DNA from: Candidatus Sulfuricurvum sp. RIFRC-1 | GTDB lineage: Bacteria; Campylobacterota; Campylobacteria; Campylobacterales; Sulfurimonadaceae | Length of the DNA stretch: 64,000 bases | Reading direction: 5' to 3' | Assembly: GCF_000310245.1 (NCBI RefSeq) | Contig: NC_020505.1 | Coordinates: forward strand, 434,001-498,000 | Shown here: positions 53,282 to 61,778 of the stretch, piece after piece | Layout of the letters: each line of letters starts with the position of its first letter | How positions within the stretch are numbered: the stretch's first letter is position 1 | Translations under genes and position numbers: made by a program | The notes under the pieces: model-generated | Databases searched by the model: none | What the model saw: only the letters and a program-made list of their open reading frames with translations | Told to the model about the DNA's origin: nothing

Positions 53282-55330
53282 TTAAAGTTTCTCCACGAAT
53301 GAGGCAAGAATATCCCGTTTATTACCGCCGAAATTGATACTGAGTTTAAACTCGCGTCCCGCTTTGCTAACCCCTTCGACCCGTCCGGCACCGAAGATTT
53401 TATGGCGTATTAAGTCCCCTTTTTTATAGGAGGTATTTTTTTCCAAGATCAGGGAACCTTCGCATAATCCCGCTTCGTTGATGAAGCGGCTTTTTTGCAG
53501 ATCGGTACGGCGTCCTTTGTAAAAGCGGCTGTTGACATTGGAGAGGGTAAGATTGCTTTTGGCACGGGTGATAGCAACATACCCCAGACGACGTTCTTCT
53601 TCGAGATCACTCCCATCGCCGATAAGCGGTAAAAATCCCTCCTCCATACCGATAACGAATAGGTGCTCGAATTCCAGCCCTTTGGAAGCGTGGATACTCA
53701 TGATATAGATACTCTCGCCCTCCACTTGATCTTGTTCGCTTTGCAAGGTGATGTCGTTGAGAAACTCAGCCAATGAAGCGTCAGGATTTTGTTTGACATA
53801 ATCACGAAAGAGACCGTAAAATTCATCGATATTGGCTATTTTTTCGGCTTCGTCCGGGAGCCCTTTTAGGGTCTCTTTGATTTTAAAACGTGTTTCAAGC
53901 AGATCGATAAAACGGTAAATTGCCTCTTCTGCAACGAGACGAAGTTCAAGAATTTCGGAGACGAAATCACGCAGCTCCCCGGCACTTTTTTTCCGTACAA
54001 GCGATTCGAGCTCACTCTCATTGAGGGTAGAGATAAATTCAAACATCGATTTACCCGCTTCGATGGAAGAGAGCTCAATTTTATCAATCGTCGCTTTTCC
54101 CAGACCCCGTTTAGGTTTATTGATAATCCGCTTGAGAGAGAAATTATCATGAACGTTGGTGATGACACGCAGATAACTGATGAGATCTTTGATCTCGGCA
54201 CGGTCATAGAAACGTAAACCGCCGACGAGCTTATAAGCGACACCGGCGCGGTTTAGTCCCTCTTCGAGAGAACGGCTGAGGGCATTGATCCGATAAAGTA
54301 CCGCGATTTCATTCGGGCGGACTCCTTGGGTGATAAGAGTTTTGATTGTCTTGGCAATTTTTTGGGACTCTTCGCTCTCATCATTCGAGGTGATGGTTTG
54401 GACCGCCTCTCCCCCCTCTTTGGTTGCGATGAGTGTTTTACCCAATCTTGAGCGGTTATGTTCGATGAGGGCATTGGCAACCGTGAGAATAGGCTGGGTG
54501 GATCGGTAGTTGTGCTCCAATTTGACCACCATCGTATTGGCGAAATCCTGATCGAACTCAAGGATATTTCGCACATGCGCCCCCCGCCATCCGTAGATAC
54601 TCTGATCATCGTCCCCTACGACGCAGAGATTGTTGTGAGTACTGCACAATTTTTGGAGTAATCGTAATTGTAATTCATTGGTGTCTTGATATTCGTCGAT
54701 CATGATATAGCGATATTTTTCCGATGTCTGAGTACACAGATCGGGATTCTCATTGAGGAGCTTATAGGTGAGGCAGAGCAAATCATCGAAATCGACGAGA
54801 TTATTTTTGAGCAGATAGGCTTCATACTCTTCATAGATTTTAGCAATGTGCTTGTAGTTCGTAAGTTCCGCTTGCGCGTACGCTTCGGCAGGATCGATGA
54901 GAGAATTCTTATAGCGGGAAATTTCACTGGCGATCAGGGCAGTGGGAAGATCAGCATTGATTTTTTTAATGATTTTCTTTTTGTCATCGGTATCGATAAC
55001 TACAAAATTATTAGCACGTCCCAGCAAATGGATATGAAATTTGAGAAAAAGGAGGCCGAATTTATGAAAGGTACAAAGCAAAGGGGGATAGGAATTTTGG
55101 GCGATAAGTCCCATCGCCCGCTCACGCATCTCTTTGGCCGCTTTATTGGTAAAAGTGAGGGTGAGTGTGTTGCCTGCGGGAATTCCGACTTGATCAAGCA
55201 GATACGCAAGGCGTGTGGTAATGGTTTTGGTTTTTCCGCTTCCTGCTCCTGCCAAAATGAGCAAAGGACCGTCAATCCGCTCCACCGCACTGCGTTGTGC
55301 TTCATTAAGATTTGAGAGAATTTCATCCAT
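53282..55330 (-). CDS. UvrD/Rep-type 3'-5' DNA helicase
   Basis: 682 residues, superfamily 1. Motifs: I LAGAGSGKTKTI (about residue 28), Ia TLTFTNKAAKEM, II DEYQDTNELQ (about 222), III VVGDDDQSIYGWRGA, IV EHNYRSTQPI, V SIHASKGLEFEHLFVIGMEEGFLP, VI RLGYVAITRAKSNL. It unwinds DNA in repair or replication restart; UvrD versus Rep cannot be fixed by eye. First gene of helicase-truB-csrA-ispE-smpB-corA run. Confidence 0.93.
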   Translation of the reverse strand: MDEILSNLNEAQRSAVERIDGPLLILAGAGSGKTKTITTRLAYLLDQVGIPAGNTLTLTFTNKAAKEMRERAMGLIAQNSYPPLLCTFHKFGLLFLKFHIHLLGRANNFVVIDTDDKKKIIKKINADLPTALIASEISRYKNSLIDPAEAYAQAELTNYKHIAKIYEEYEAYLLKNNLVDFDDLLCLTYKLLNENPDLCTQTSEKYRYIMIDEYQDTNELQLRLLQKLCSTHNNLCVVGDDDQSIYGWRGAHVRNILEFDQDFANTMVVKLEHNYRSTQPILTVANALIEHNRSRLGKTLIATKEGGEAVQTITSNDESEESQKIAKTIKTLITQGVRPNEIAVLYRINALSRSLEEGLNRAGVAYKLVGGLRFYDRAEIKDLISYLRVITNVHDNFSLKRIINKPKRGLGKATIDKIELSSIEAGKSMFEFISTLNESELESLVRKKSAGELRDFVSEILELRLVAEEAIYRFIDLLETRFKIKETLKGLPDEAEKIANIDEFYGLFRDYVKQNPDASLAEFLNDITLQSEQDQVEGESIYIMSIHASKGLEFEHLFVIGMEEGFLPLIGDGSDLEEERRLGYVAITRAKSNLTLSNVNSRFYKGRRTDLQKSRFINEAGLCEGSLILEKNTSYKKGDLIRHKIFGAGRVEGVSKAGREFKLSINFGGNKRDILASFVEKL

Positions 55331-55433
55331 GCTGTTATCGCCCTGCTCGTATTAATAGTTAATTTATTATAGCCCAAGTTTTCTATTTTTTAAATTCCTT
55401 TATCCAAATGCAATAAAATATGCTCTTCAACTC

Positions 55434-55463
55434 TTGCATTGGTTATAATTTTGGGTTATAATA
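55434..55463 (+). promoter_or_regulatory. Candidate promoter of the LysR gene
   Basis: TTGCAT (55434-55439) and TATAAT (55458-55463), 18-base spacing; a second TATAAT lies at 55444-55449. The repeated GGTTATAAT motif could also be a regulator site. Confidence 0.5.
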
Positions 55464-55493
55464 CTGCTATTCATTCAGCTTATAGGAATTATT

Positions 55494-56393
55494 ATGTTAA
55501 AAGATTTTGCAAAACTCATGACCTTTCTGACGGTCGTTAGGGAGAAAAGTTTTTCAAAAGCATCGGCGAAACTCGGTATTTCTCAGCCTGCCGTAACACA
55601 GCAGATTAAATTTATCGAAGATTACCTCGATACTCGTGTGGTAGAGCGTAAAAAGAACGGGATCAAGTTAACCAAAGAGGGTGAAGATCTTTTCCGTATT
55701 GCGATAAAGCTTGAAAAAGCGATCCAATCGAGTGAAAAAGAGCTCCTTAAAATCATCAATAAAGAGTTCACTTTTATCGTGGGTGCTTCGTATGCGATCG
55801 GTAACTATGTATTGCCATCGTACTTGGGTCAACTCAAAGAGAAGATTAATAACGAAGTTCACATCCGTGTTGCATTTTCAGAGGAAATTGTAGATCAGTT
55901 GATTGATAAAAAGATTGATATCGCCCTTATTGAATCACCGGTATTTAAAGAGGGATTAATTTACCGTGAATGGGAAGAAGATGAATTGGTTATGTTCTCC
56001 AATCAGCCGATCCCAAAACAGCTTCGTAAAGAAGATATGTATAAATTCGACTGGATCTGCCGTGATGAAAATTCTCATACACGCAAATTGACCGCAGAAG
56101 TGTTTGAAGAGATCGGGGTAGAGTGTTCAGGATTCAATGTCATCGGTGTCGTTGCCAGCTCGACAGCGATTAAAGAGACATTGATGCGTTCACCGAAAGA
56201 TGCTGCACGTCCGGTTGTATCGGTCATTTCTCGCCATGTTATCAGTGATGAGGTGGAAGAGGGGAGATTGTTCGAAGCGCGGATTAAAAATTATAAAATC
56301 AAGCGTAAATTCTACATCGTCTACAGCAAAGAGCGTAAACATGACGCGTTTATCGATAACGTTGTGACGTATCTACTGGGATTAAAACTGTAA
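55494..56393 (+). CDS. LysR-family transcriptional regulator
   Basis: 299 residues. N-terminal winged HTH (LMTFLTVVREKSFSKASAKLGISQPAVTQQIKFIEDYLDTRVVERKKNGIKLTKEG, about 7-62) and a substrate-binding domain (about 90-290). It is transcribed away from the helicase gene, with no obvious divergent target adjacent. Effector unknown. Confidence 0.92.
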   Translation: MLKDFAKLMTFLTVVREKSFSKASAKLGISQPAVTQQIKFIEDYLDTRVVERKKNGIKLTKEGEDLFRIAIKLEKAIQSSEKELLKIINKEFTFIVGASYAIGNYVLPSYLGQLKEKINNEVHIRVAFSEEIVDQLIDKKIDIALIESPVFKEGLIYREWEEDELVMFSNQPIPKQLRKEDMYKFDWICRDENSHTRKLTAEVFEEIGVECSGFNVIGVVASSTAIKETLMRSPKDAARPVVSVISRHVISDEVEEGRLFEARIKNYKIKRKFYIVYSKERKHDAFIDNVVTYLLGLKL

Positions 56394-56405
56394 CTTTATA
56401 GTAGT

Positions 56406-56463
56406 CCGTTCGTGGTGAGCTTGTCGAACCATGAACACCCTTCGACAAGCTCAGGGCGAACGG
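56406..56463. repeat. Palindromic intergenic repeat, copy 2
   Basis: 58 bases: CCGTTCG...GAGCTTGTCGAA, 12-base loop, TTCGACAAGCTC...CGAACGG; arms of 23 differ at three or four positions. It matches the outer parts of copy 1 at 32058-32155. It lies between convergent genes and may serve as terminator. It resembles a widely distributed bacterial intergenic repeat. Confidence 0.85.
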
Positions 56464-56471
56464 AAATAAAA

Positions 56472-56933
56472 TCACTTTTTCTTCAAAAACTTCTGATTCT
56501 CAGGATTCGCGAGCAATGCGCTCATAGAGTTCTGAACCCCTTCATGCTTTTCAATGTTGATAATAGGATGTTGTTCTTGGGGTATTGCAAGGTTGACAAA
56601 TGCAGGGGTATCATCAATGATGATCTGAACAATTGAGAGAAGAGGTACGGAAACAAAACTGCCGATATTTTCTTGACCAAATCCCGCTTCAAAAATCAAA
56701 ATATCGTTGTCGATACGGGCACTTTCAAACGTGTATCCCGCGAGAAAAAATAGGGTCATTGCCCGAAACTCTTCACTTAGATGATGAGGGAGAGGGGGAT
56801 CAAACGTAACGTGATCAATTTTACATAAAATCCCGAAATTTTGGTCATTTTCAAAAAGGTAGATAAGCATATCCCGAACATGGTTTTCCATTAAACGGGC
56901 GAATGAAGAACTTTTGATAATATCGAATAACAT
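56472..56933 (-). CDS. Conserved protein, possible SspB-like ClpXP adaptor
   Basis: 153 residues from ATG 56933 (the longer GTG start at 56939 is possible). The middle and C-terminal pattern (IDHVTFDPPLP, IDNDILIFEAGFGQENIGSFVSVPLLSIVQIII) resembles SspB: strand-rich core with FxARFGG-like and SVP motifs, where SspB has the pattern NxxISFxARFGG...SVPxxxVLAI. The short C-terminal tail ending KKK might act as a tether. The match is by eye and weak. If true, it would deliver ssrA-tagged proteins to ClpX. Confidence 0.45.
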   Translation of the reverse strand: MLFDIIKSSSFARLMENHVRDMLIYLFENDQNFGILCKIDHVTFDPPLPHHLSEEFRAMTLFFLAGYTFESARIDNDILIFEAGFGQENIGSFVSVPLLSIVQIIIDDTPAFVNLAIPQEQHPIINIEKHEGVQNSMSALLANPENQKFLKKK

Positions 56934-56951
56934 AATCACAGACCTGTATTT

Positions 56952-57521
56952 TTAGGTAATTATACCACTTTCGACTTCAATGAATCCCATCATCGCATTC
57001 ATAAGGGCTATCTTTGTTGCTTTTGCAATATCAGATACACGTAAGGATACGGGATAAACGACCCCTTTTTCAATCATTCTTGCACGTGTCGTTCCCTTGA
57101 GCAAAGGGATGTCCGGAGTGAGCCATTTCCCATCAATGAAAAAGGCAATATTTGCGATCGTAGTGTCGGTAAGCAAGCCGTTTTTCACGATAAGAACATC
57201 GTCGCAATCCTCTCGCTTCTCATACAGATTATTTAAATTTTCTCTCTGTGCGTATTTAAGGGGATACTCAATGGTATCGGCATGAATTAGCTTAAGAGAG
57301 CTGATTTTTTTGGGTGTATAGGGGATGAACTCGATGGAATAGTGGTTTGCGTCATAAAGAAAACGGCATCGATAGAGTCCACGATCGGGAGGTGTTATCA
57401 ATATTTTAAGCTCATAATTTTTATCGATGCCGAGAGATTGGAGTGAACTTTCTAAACGCTTTTGATGATAGGAGAGGTGAAGAGGCAGACCCTCTTCGCA
57501 CCGTATCGTTTCTAAGAGCAT
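56952..57521 (-). CDS. Class IV aminotransferase-like protein (PabC type)
   Basis: 189 residues. PLP fold-type IV family, as for ADC lyase (PabC) and branched-chain aminotransferase. Motifs: LETIRCEEGLPLHLSYHQKRLESSL, KREDCDDVLIVKNGLLTDTTIANIAFF and MNAMMGFIEV. Shorter than PabC of E. coli (269) and lacking the usual middle part. Likely makes 4-aminobenzoate for folate, matching folK in this window. Adjacent to cysK. Confidence 0.7.
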   Translation of the reverse strand: MLLETIRCEEGLPLHLSYHQKRLESSLQSLGIDKNYELKILITPPDRGLYRCRFLYDANHYSIEFIPYTPKKISSLKLIHADTIEYPLKYAQRENLNNLYEKREDCDDVLIVKNGLLTDTTIANIAFFIDGKWLTPDIPLLKGTTRARMIEKGVVYPVSLRVSDIAKATKIALMNAMMGFIEVESGIIT

Positions 57522-58445
57522 TTACGATTCAAACAGCGGCGTACTGAGATAACGTTCTGCGGTATCGCATAAAATAGTGACGATTGTTTTGCCACGATTT
57601 TCAGGGCGAGCAGCGATGAGCGCAGCGGCATGGACATTAGCCCCCGCAGAGATACCGACGAGCAGCCCTTCCGTTTTAGCGAGTGCTTTGGAGGCTGCGA
57701 TTGCATCTTCGTTGCTCACCATAATCACTTCATTGTAAATGGCTGTGTTGAGTACATCGGGGACGAATCCCGCTCCGATCCCTTGAATCTTATGCGGCCC
57801 CGGTTTTCCGCCTGAGAGGACAGGGGAATCTTTGGGCTCTACAGCAATGATTTGGATATTCGGCAAAGCGGCTCGGAGTGCTTCCCCCGTTCCGGTAATT
57901 GTCCCTCCGGTTCCGATAGCAGCGACAAAAATATCGACATTTCCATCGGTATCGCGTAAAATTTCTTGAGCCGTGGTGACACGGTGGATAGCAGGATTTG
58001 CAGGATTGGAAAATTGTTGAAGAACGATAGCATTGGGGGTTGATGCAACCAATGCATTGGCCTCATCAATAGCCCCTTTCATCCCTGCTGCTGCCGGTGT
58101 GAGGACGAGATTTGCCCCGAGAGCTTTGAGAAGATTGCGTCGTTCGATTGACATTGATTCAGGCATGGTGAGGGTGAGTTTTAACCTCAAAGCAGCACAG
58201 ATAGAGGCGAGTGCGATACCGGTATTTCCGCTGGTCGGCTCGATAATCAAGGTCTCTTGGTTGATACGACCCTCTTCCATTGCGGTTTTAATCATGTTAA
58301 ACCCGATACGGTCTTTGACCGAACTGGTCGGATTCATAAATTCGCATTTTCCTAAAATGGTTGCTCCGCTACTGCCAGATGGTGCATTGAGCCGTACAAG
58401 TGGCGTGTTGCCGATGAGTTCAGTGATATTTGCCGCGATTTTCAT
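57522..58445 (-). CDS. cysK: Cysteine synthase A
   Basis: 307 residues from ATG 58445, preferred because AGGGA lies before it and the family start ITELIGNTPLVRLN follows. PLP Lys in NPTSSVKDRIGF (about 42), phosphate loop TSGNTGIALAS (about 70) and GTGGTITGTG (about 175). O-acetylserine sulfhydrylase. The PabC-like gene starts immediately after its stop. Confidence 0.95.
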   Translation of the reverse strand: MKIAANITELIGNTPLVRLNAPSGSSGATILGKCEFMNPTSSVKDRIGFNMIKTAMEEGRINQETLIIEPTSGNTGIALASICAALRLKLTLTMPESMSIERRNLLKALGANLVLTPAAAGMKGAIDEANALVASTPNAIVLQQFSNPANPAIHRVTTAQEILRDTDGNVDIFVAAIGTGGTITGTGEALRAALPNIQIIAVEPKDSPVLSGGKPGPHKIQGIGAGFVPDVLNTAIYNEVIMVSNEDAIAASKALAKTEGLLVGISAGANVHAAALIAARPENRGKTIVTILCDTAERYLSTPLFES

Positions 58446-58575
58446 GTGGTATCCCTGTTTTTTACCCATTATAATAGCAAATTTTTTAAAATCCAATAAT
58501 CATTAGTGAATCAGTATGGATAGATGTAAATAACTTCTATTTAAATTGAGGATTTTTACGAGAGATTAAAAAATT

Positions 58576-58604
58576 TTGCATATACAGTGGTTTTATCCTA
58601 TAAT
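58576..58604 (+). promoter_or_regulatory. Sigma70 promoter of accC
   Basis: TTGCAT (58576-58581) and TATAAT (58599-58604), 17-base spacing; start near 58611, some 65-77 bases upstream of the start codon. Confidence 0.65.
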
Positions 58605-58630
58605 TTCATTTTTAAATCAAGATATCGGGT

Positions 58631-58669
58631 ATCTTTAAACCATTTAGCCTGGCTAAGACGCTTAAAGAT
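58631..58669 (+). promoter_or_regulatory. Nested leader hairpin upstream of accC
   Basis: Outer arms ATCTTTAA (58631-58638) and TTAAAGAT (58662-58669); inner TTAGCC (58644-58649) and GGCTAA (58651-58656). The structure sits in the predicted 5' leader, ending about 6 bases before the upstream ATG. Role unproven. Confidence 0.5.
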
Positions 58670-58675
58670 ATTCAA

Positions 58676-60145
58676 ATGAGGGAATACGTGAAAACTAAAA
58701 AGATCAGCAAAGTATTGATCGCGAACCGTGGTGAAATCGCACTTCGCATTATTCGAGCCTGTAAAGAGTTGGGGATTAAAAGCGTCGTCGTTTTTTCAGA
58801 AGTAGACGTTAATGGTGTATGGGTTCGTAAAGCTGATGAGTGTTATCCGATCATGGGTGACCCAATTGCCGCGTATCTTGATTATGATCGTATTATCTCT
58901 TTGGCGAAAAAAGCTGATTGTGACGCGATCCATCCGGGATACGGCTTTTTGTCCGAGAGTGCAGAATTCGCACAAGCATGTGTCGATAACGGTATTATAT
59001 TCATTGGTCCGAAACCGGAACATATCGCCCTTTTCGGTGATAAAATGGCGTCAAAAGTAGCGATGCGTGCGGTGGGTGTTCCGATGCTTCCGGGTACGGA
59101 TGAGCCGATCGATAATGTCGAAGATGCTGAGAAGATTGCAATCGGAATCGGATTCCCTGTTATCATCAAAGCGGCTTTCGGAGGTGGCGGACGCGGTATG
59201 CGTATCGTTGAACGTGCGGAAGATTTTAAAGAGATGTACGAGTCTGCAACTAACGAAGCGTTGCGTTTCTTTAGCCGTGGTGAAACATTTATCGAAAAAT
59301 ATCTCAAAAATCCTCGTCACATCGAGATCCAAATCGTTGCGGATAAATACGGTAACGTTGTTCATCTCGGAGACCGTGACTGTTCTATCCAACGTCGTCA
59401 CCAAAAAGTGATCGAGATCGCACCGTCTCCATTATTGAATGAAGCGACTCGTCGTGAGCTTTACCGTATTTCGACCAAAGCGATGTTCAAACTCGGCTAT
59501 GAGAGTGTCGGAACAATCGAATATCTGGTTGATCAAGATGACAATATCTACTTTATCGAGATGAACACCCGTGTTCAAGTAGAACATCCGGTAACGGAAG
59601 CGATCTCAGGAATCGATTTGATCCAACGTATGATCCAAATTGCAGAGGGTGATCCACTTATTTTCATGCAAGAAGAGATTAAATTTCGTGGGTATGCGAT
59701 CGAATTCCGTATCAATGCCGAAAATCCTAAAATGGGCTTTGTCCCATCTCCGGGTCTTATCACTAACTATCTTGCACCGGGTGGCCCTGGGGTGCGTTTG
59801 GATTCTATGGCATACACCAACTATCAAATCCCTTCAAACTACGATTCAATGATCGGTAAATTGATTGTTACGGCGTTGACATGGGAAGATGCGGTGCGTA
59901 AAGCGACTCGTGCATTGGATGAGTTCTTGATCGAGGGGGTTCCGACGAATATCCCTCTTCACCGTCAAATCGTTCGTGACCAAGATTTTATCGATGGTAA
60001 ACTTGATACCGGTTACCTCGATACAAAATTACAAAGTTTTAATCTTGATGCGATCCACAACATGGACGACGAAGAGACGAAAATGAAACAGATCACTGCT
60101 GTTATCGAAGCCATCAACAAAAACAAGCTCAACGTTCGCCACTAA
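58676..60145 (+). CDS. accC: Biotin carboxylase subunit of acetyl-CoA carboxylase
   Basis: 489 residues from ATG 58676, or 485 from GTG 58688, which is preceded by GAGGGA and gives the usual short N-terminus. Biotin carboxylase: KVLIANRGEIALRIIRACKELG, ATP-grasp loop FGGGGRGMRIV (about 165), EMNTRVQVEHPVTE (about 295). It carboxylates biotin on BCCP. About 40 residues longer at the C-terminus than E. coli AccC (449). No accB beside it. Confidence 0.95.
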   Translation: MREYVKTKKISKVLIANRGEIALRIIRACKELGIKSVVVFSEVDVNGVWVRKADECYPIMGDPIAAYLDYDRIISLAKKADCDAIHPGYGFLSESAEFAQACVDNGIIFIGPKPEHIALFGDKMASKVAMRAVGVPMLPGTDEPIDNVEDAEKIAIGIGFPVIIKAAFGGGGRGMRIVERAEDFKEMYESATNEALRFFSRGETFIEKYLKNPRHIEIQIVADKYGNVVHLGDRDCSIQRRHQKVIEIAPSPLLNEATRRELYRISTKAMFKLGYESVGTIEYLVDQDDNIYFIEMNTRVQVEHPVTEAISGIDLIQRMIQIAEGDPLIFMQEEIKFRGYAIEFRINAENPKMGFVPSPGLITNYLAPGGPGVRLDSMAYTNYQIPSNYDSMIGKLIVTALTWEDAVRKATRALDEFLIEGVPTNIPLHRQIVRDQDFIDGKLDTGYLDTKLQSFNLDAIHNMDDEETKMKQITAVIEAINKNKLNVRH

Positions 60146-60163
60146 AAGCGAAAAGTTCCTTAT

Positions 60164-60186
60164 TCCCGCGCTAGCGGGAGTTTTTT
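60164..60186 (+). terminator. Terminator of accC
   Basis: TCCCGC (60164-60169), GCTA loop, GCGGGA (60174-60179), then G and six T (60181-60186). Strong intrinsic terminator; 18 bases after the accC stop. Confidence 0.85.
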
Positions 60187-60224
60187 CCCCTGAGAGTAAA
60201 CCAGCTATTTTCCCCTATTATTTT

Positions 60225-61442
60225 TTAATACACTATCCCGCTTCCCCCGCCATTCGCCGCATGAAACACTATTGTATTGTTTTTACGGGCATAAAAACGA
60301 ATCAGAAGATTTTGTACTGTCGGCTCGATGGAGGGTTTAAACCATCCGTTATTACTGACGGCAATTATGTAGCGCACTTCAGGAGTGTAGAGTTCAGAGC
60401 GTGTCGCTTCGTAGCAGACGGCATTGCGAAAAGTTGCCCCTTTAACGTTAAAATCGGTCGGTTTTTCGGCCGTGACGAAATCAGCCCCCCCGCCGAAAAT
60501 CTCCCGATTGACCCATCCGCGTAAAAACTCCGGTAGCGGTATGTATTCGCCGAAGGGGACGAGAATTGTTTTTTTTGCGACGGTGACATTGCCTTCATTA
60601 TAGAGGTAAGATACGTTGTAGTTTAAACCGTCTTCTTTGTGCAGTGTTCCGGTGAGTATGGCGATATGCATTGAGCGCTGTGCGAGTGCTTCGGAAATCA
60701 CGGCGTATTCGTTCATATAGAGAGGAAATGCCGATTCGGGGAGGACGACAAGATCGTACCCCTGAGCGATCGCATCATCGATGGCATCGAAATTTTCTTG
60801 GAGTGTTTGCTCTAAGCGCTCATTTTGCCATTTGAAATCTTGAGAAATATCGGTTGAGACGAGCTTGATTTTGACATCGGGAAGAGGCGGGGTGGCGTAC
60901 GAAGTTTGGATGGCGCCGAGCAGCAGCATTAAAGGAAAGAGTTTTTTGAAGCCGCTAAACCATCCTGAGAGTGCAAGAGAAAAGAGGACAAGGGCAAACT
61001 GCCATTTGGTAAACCCGAGATAACTTTCGACGAAAATAAGTTCCGGCTGCATCCAGTTGAAATCCATCGGCCAGACAAACGTGAGAGCGAACAAGACGAG
61101 GGCCCGGATGAATGGATTGGAGGTGAGGGACATCGTCCCGTAATAGAGGGAATAGACGATTCCAAATCCCAGAGCTACCAGCCATGTTGCCCATCCAAGA
61201 CCGTAATATTGAAAACTAAATCCGATCCAGTAACACCACAGCAGTCCGATCCAAAATCCGCTGATGAGTACGGTACGCTTCGGGGCATGCAGGAGAGCAT
61301 AGAGGGCAATTAACCCTGAAAACGTGTTGAGTGCTTTGGATGTGAGAGCGAAATGTTCCCAGTAAATAAAAGCGGAGAAAAAAAGGGCAATGAGCAACGG
61401 GGCGAGAAGGAGTTCCATAAAGGGTGTATATCGATATTTCAT
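60225..61442 (-). CDS. lnt: Apolipoprotein N-acyltransferase
   Basis: 405 residues, shorter than E. coli Lnt (512) as usual for Campylobacterota. About six N-terminal membrane helices, then the nitrilase-like domain with catalytic Glu in VVLPESAFPLY, Lys in KKTILVPFGEYIPLP and Cys in AVCYEATRSELY. It adds the third acyl chain to lipoproteins such as the one encoded at 17736. Divergent from yajC. Confidence 0.93.
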   Translation of the reverse strand: MKYRYTPFMELLLAPLLIALFFSAFIYWEHFALTSKALNTFSGLIALYALLHAPKRTVLISGFWIGLLWCYWIGFSFQYYGLGWATWLVALGFGIVYSLYYGTMSLTSNPFIRALVLFALTFVWPMDFNWMQPELIFVESYLGFTKWQFALVLFSLALSGWFSGFKKLFPLMLLLGAIQTSYATPPLPDVKIKLVSTDISQDFKWQNERLEQTLQENFDAIDDAIAQGYDLVVLPESAFPLYMNEYAVISEALAQRSMHIAILTGTLHKEDGLNYNVSYLYNEGNVTVAKKTILVPFGEYIPLPEFLRGWVNREIFGGGADFVTAEKPTDFNVKGATFRNAVCYEATRSELYTPEVRYIIAVSNNGWFKPSIEPTVQNLLIRFYARKNNTIVFHAANGGGSGIVY

Positions 61443-61511
61443 AGAGCAATTATACCGTTGTTAGCCACATTTCAGTATAATGCCCCAATTTCACAGAACC
61501 CAAGGATATCC

Positions 61512-61778
61512 ATGGAAATTGTTTCACAAATTCTCCCTTTCGTCTTTTTGATCGCTATTATGTACTTCGTGATCATTCGTCCCCAAAACCAGCAGGCTAA
61601 AAAGCACAAAGAGATGGTTGAATCCCTCGCAAAAGGGGATAAGATTATCACAACCGGCGGATTGATCGTTGAGATTAAAAAAGTCGAAGAGACCTATTTC
61701 ACGATTAAAATGAACAATGAAACCGAAGGGCGCCTCGTTAAAGATGCAGTAGCCAGAAAGTACGAGGATGAAGTTTAA
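61512..61778 (+). CDS. yajC: Preprotein translocase subunit YajC
   Basis: 88 residues from ATG 61512 (AAGGA upstream). One membrane helix (about 8-25), then IIRPQNQQAKKHKEMVESLAKGDKIITTGGLIVEIKKVE, the YajC signature. It is an accessory of SecYEG-SecDF. A TATAAT at 61476-61481 is a likely -10. It overlaps secD by 11 bases. Confidence 0.95.
   Translation: MEIVSQILPFVFLIAIMYFVIIRPQNQQAKKHKEMVESLAKGDKIITTGGLIVEIKKVEETYFTIKMNNETEGRLVKDAVARKYEDEV

Noticed and set aside
60261-60524. 87-codon plus-strand ORF inside lnt
   Set aside because: Overlaps the nitrilase-domain coding sequence of lnt on the other strand; no start signals.
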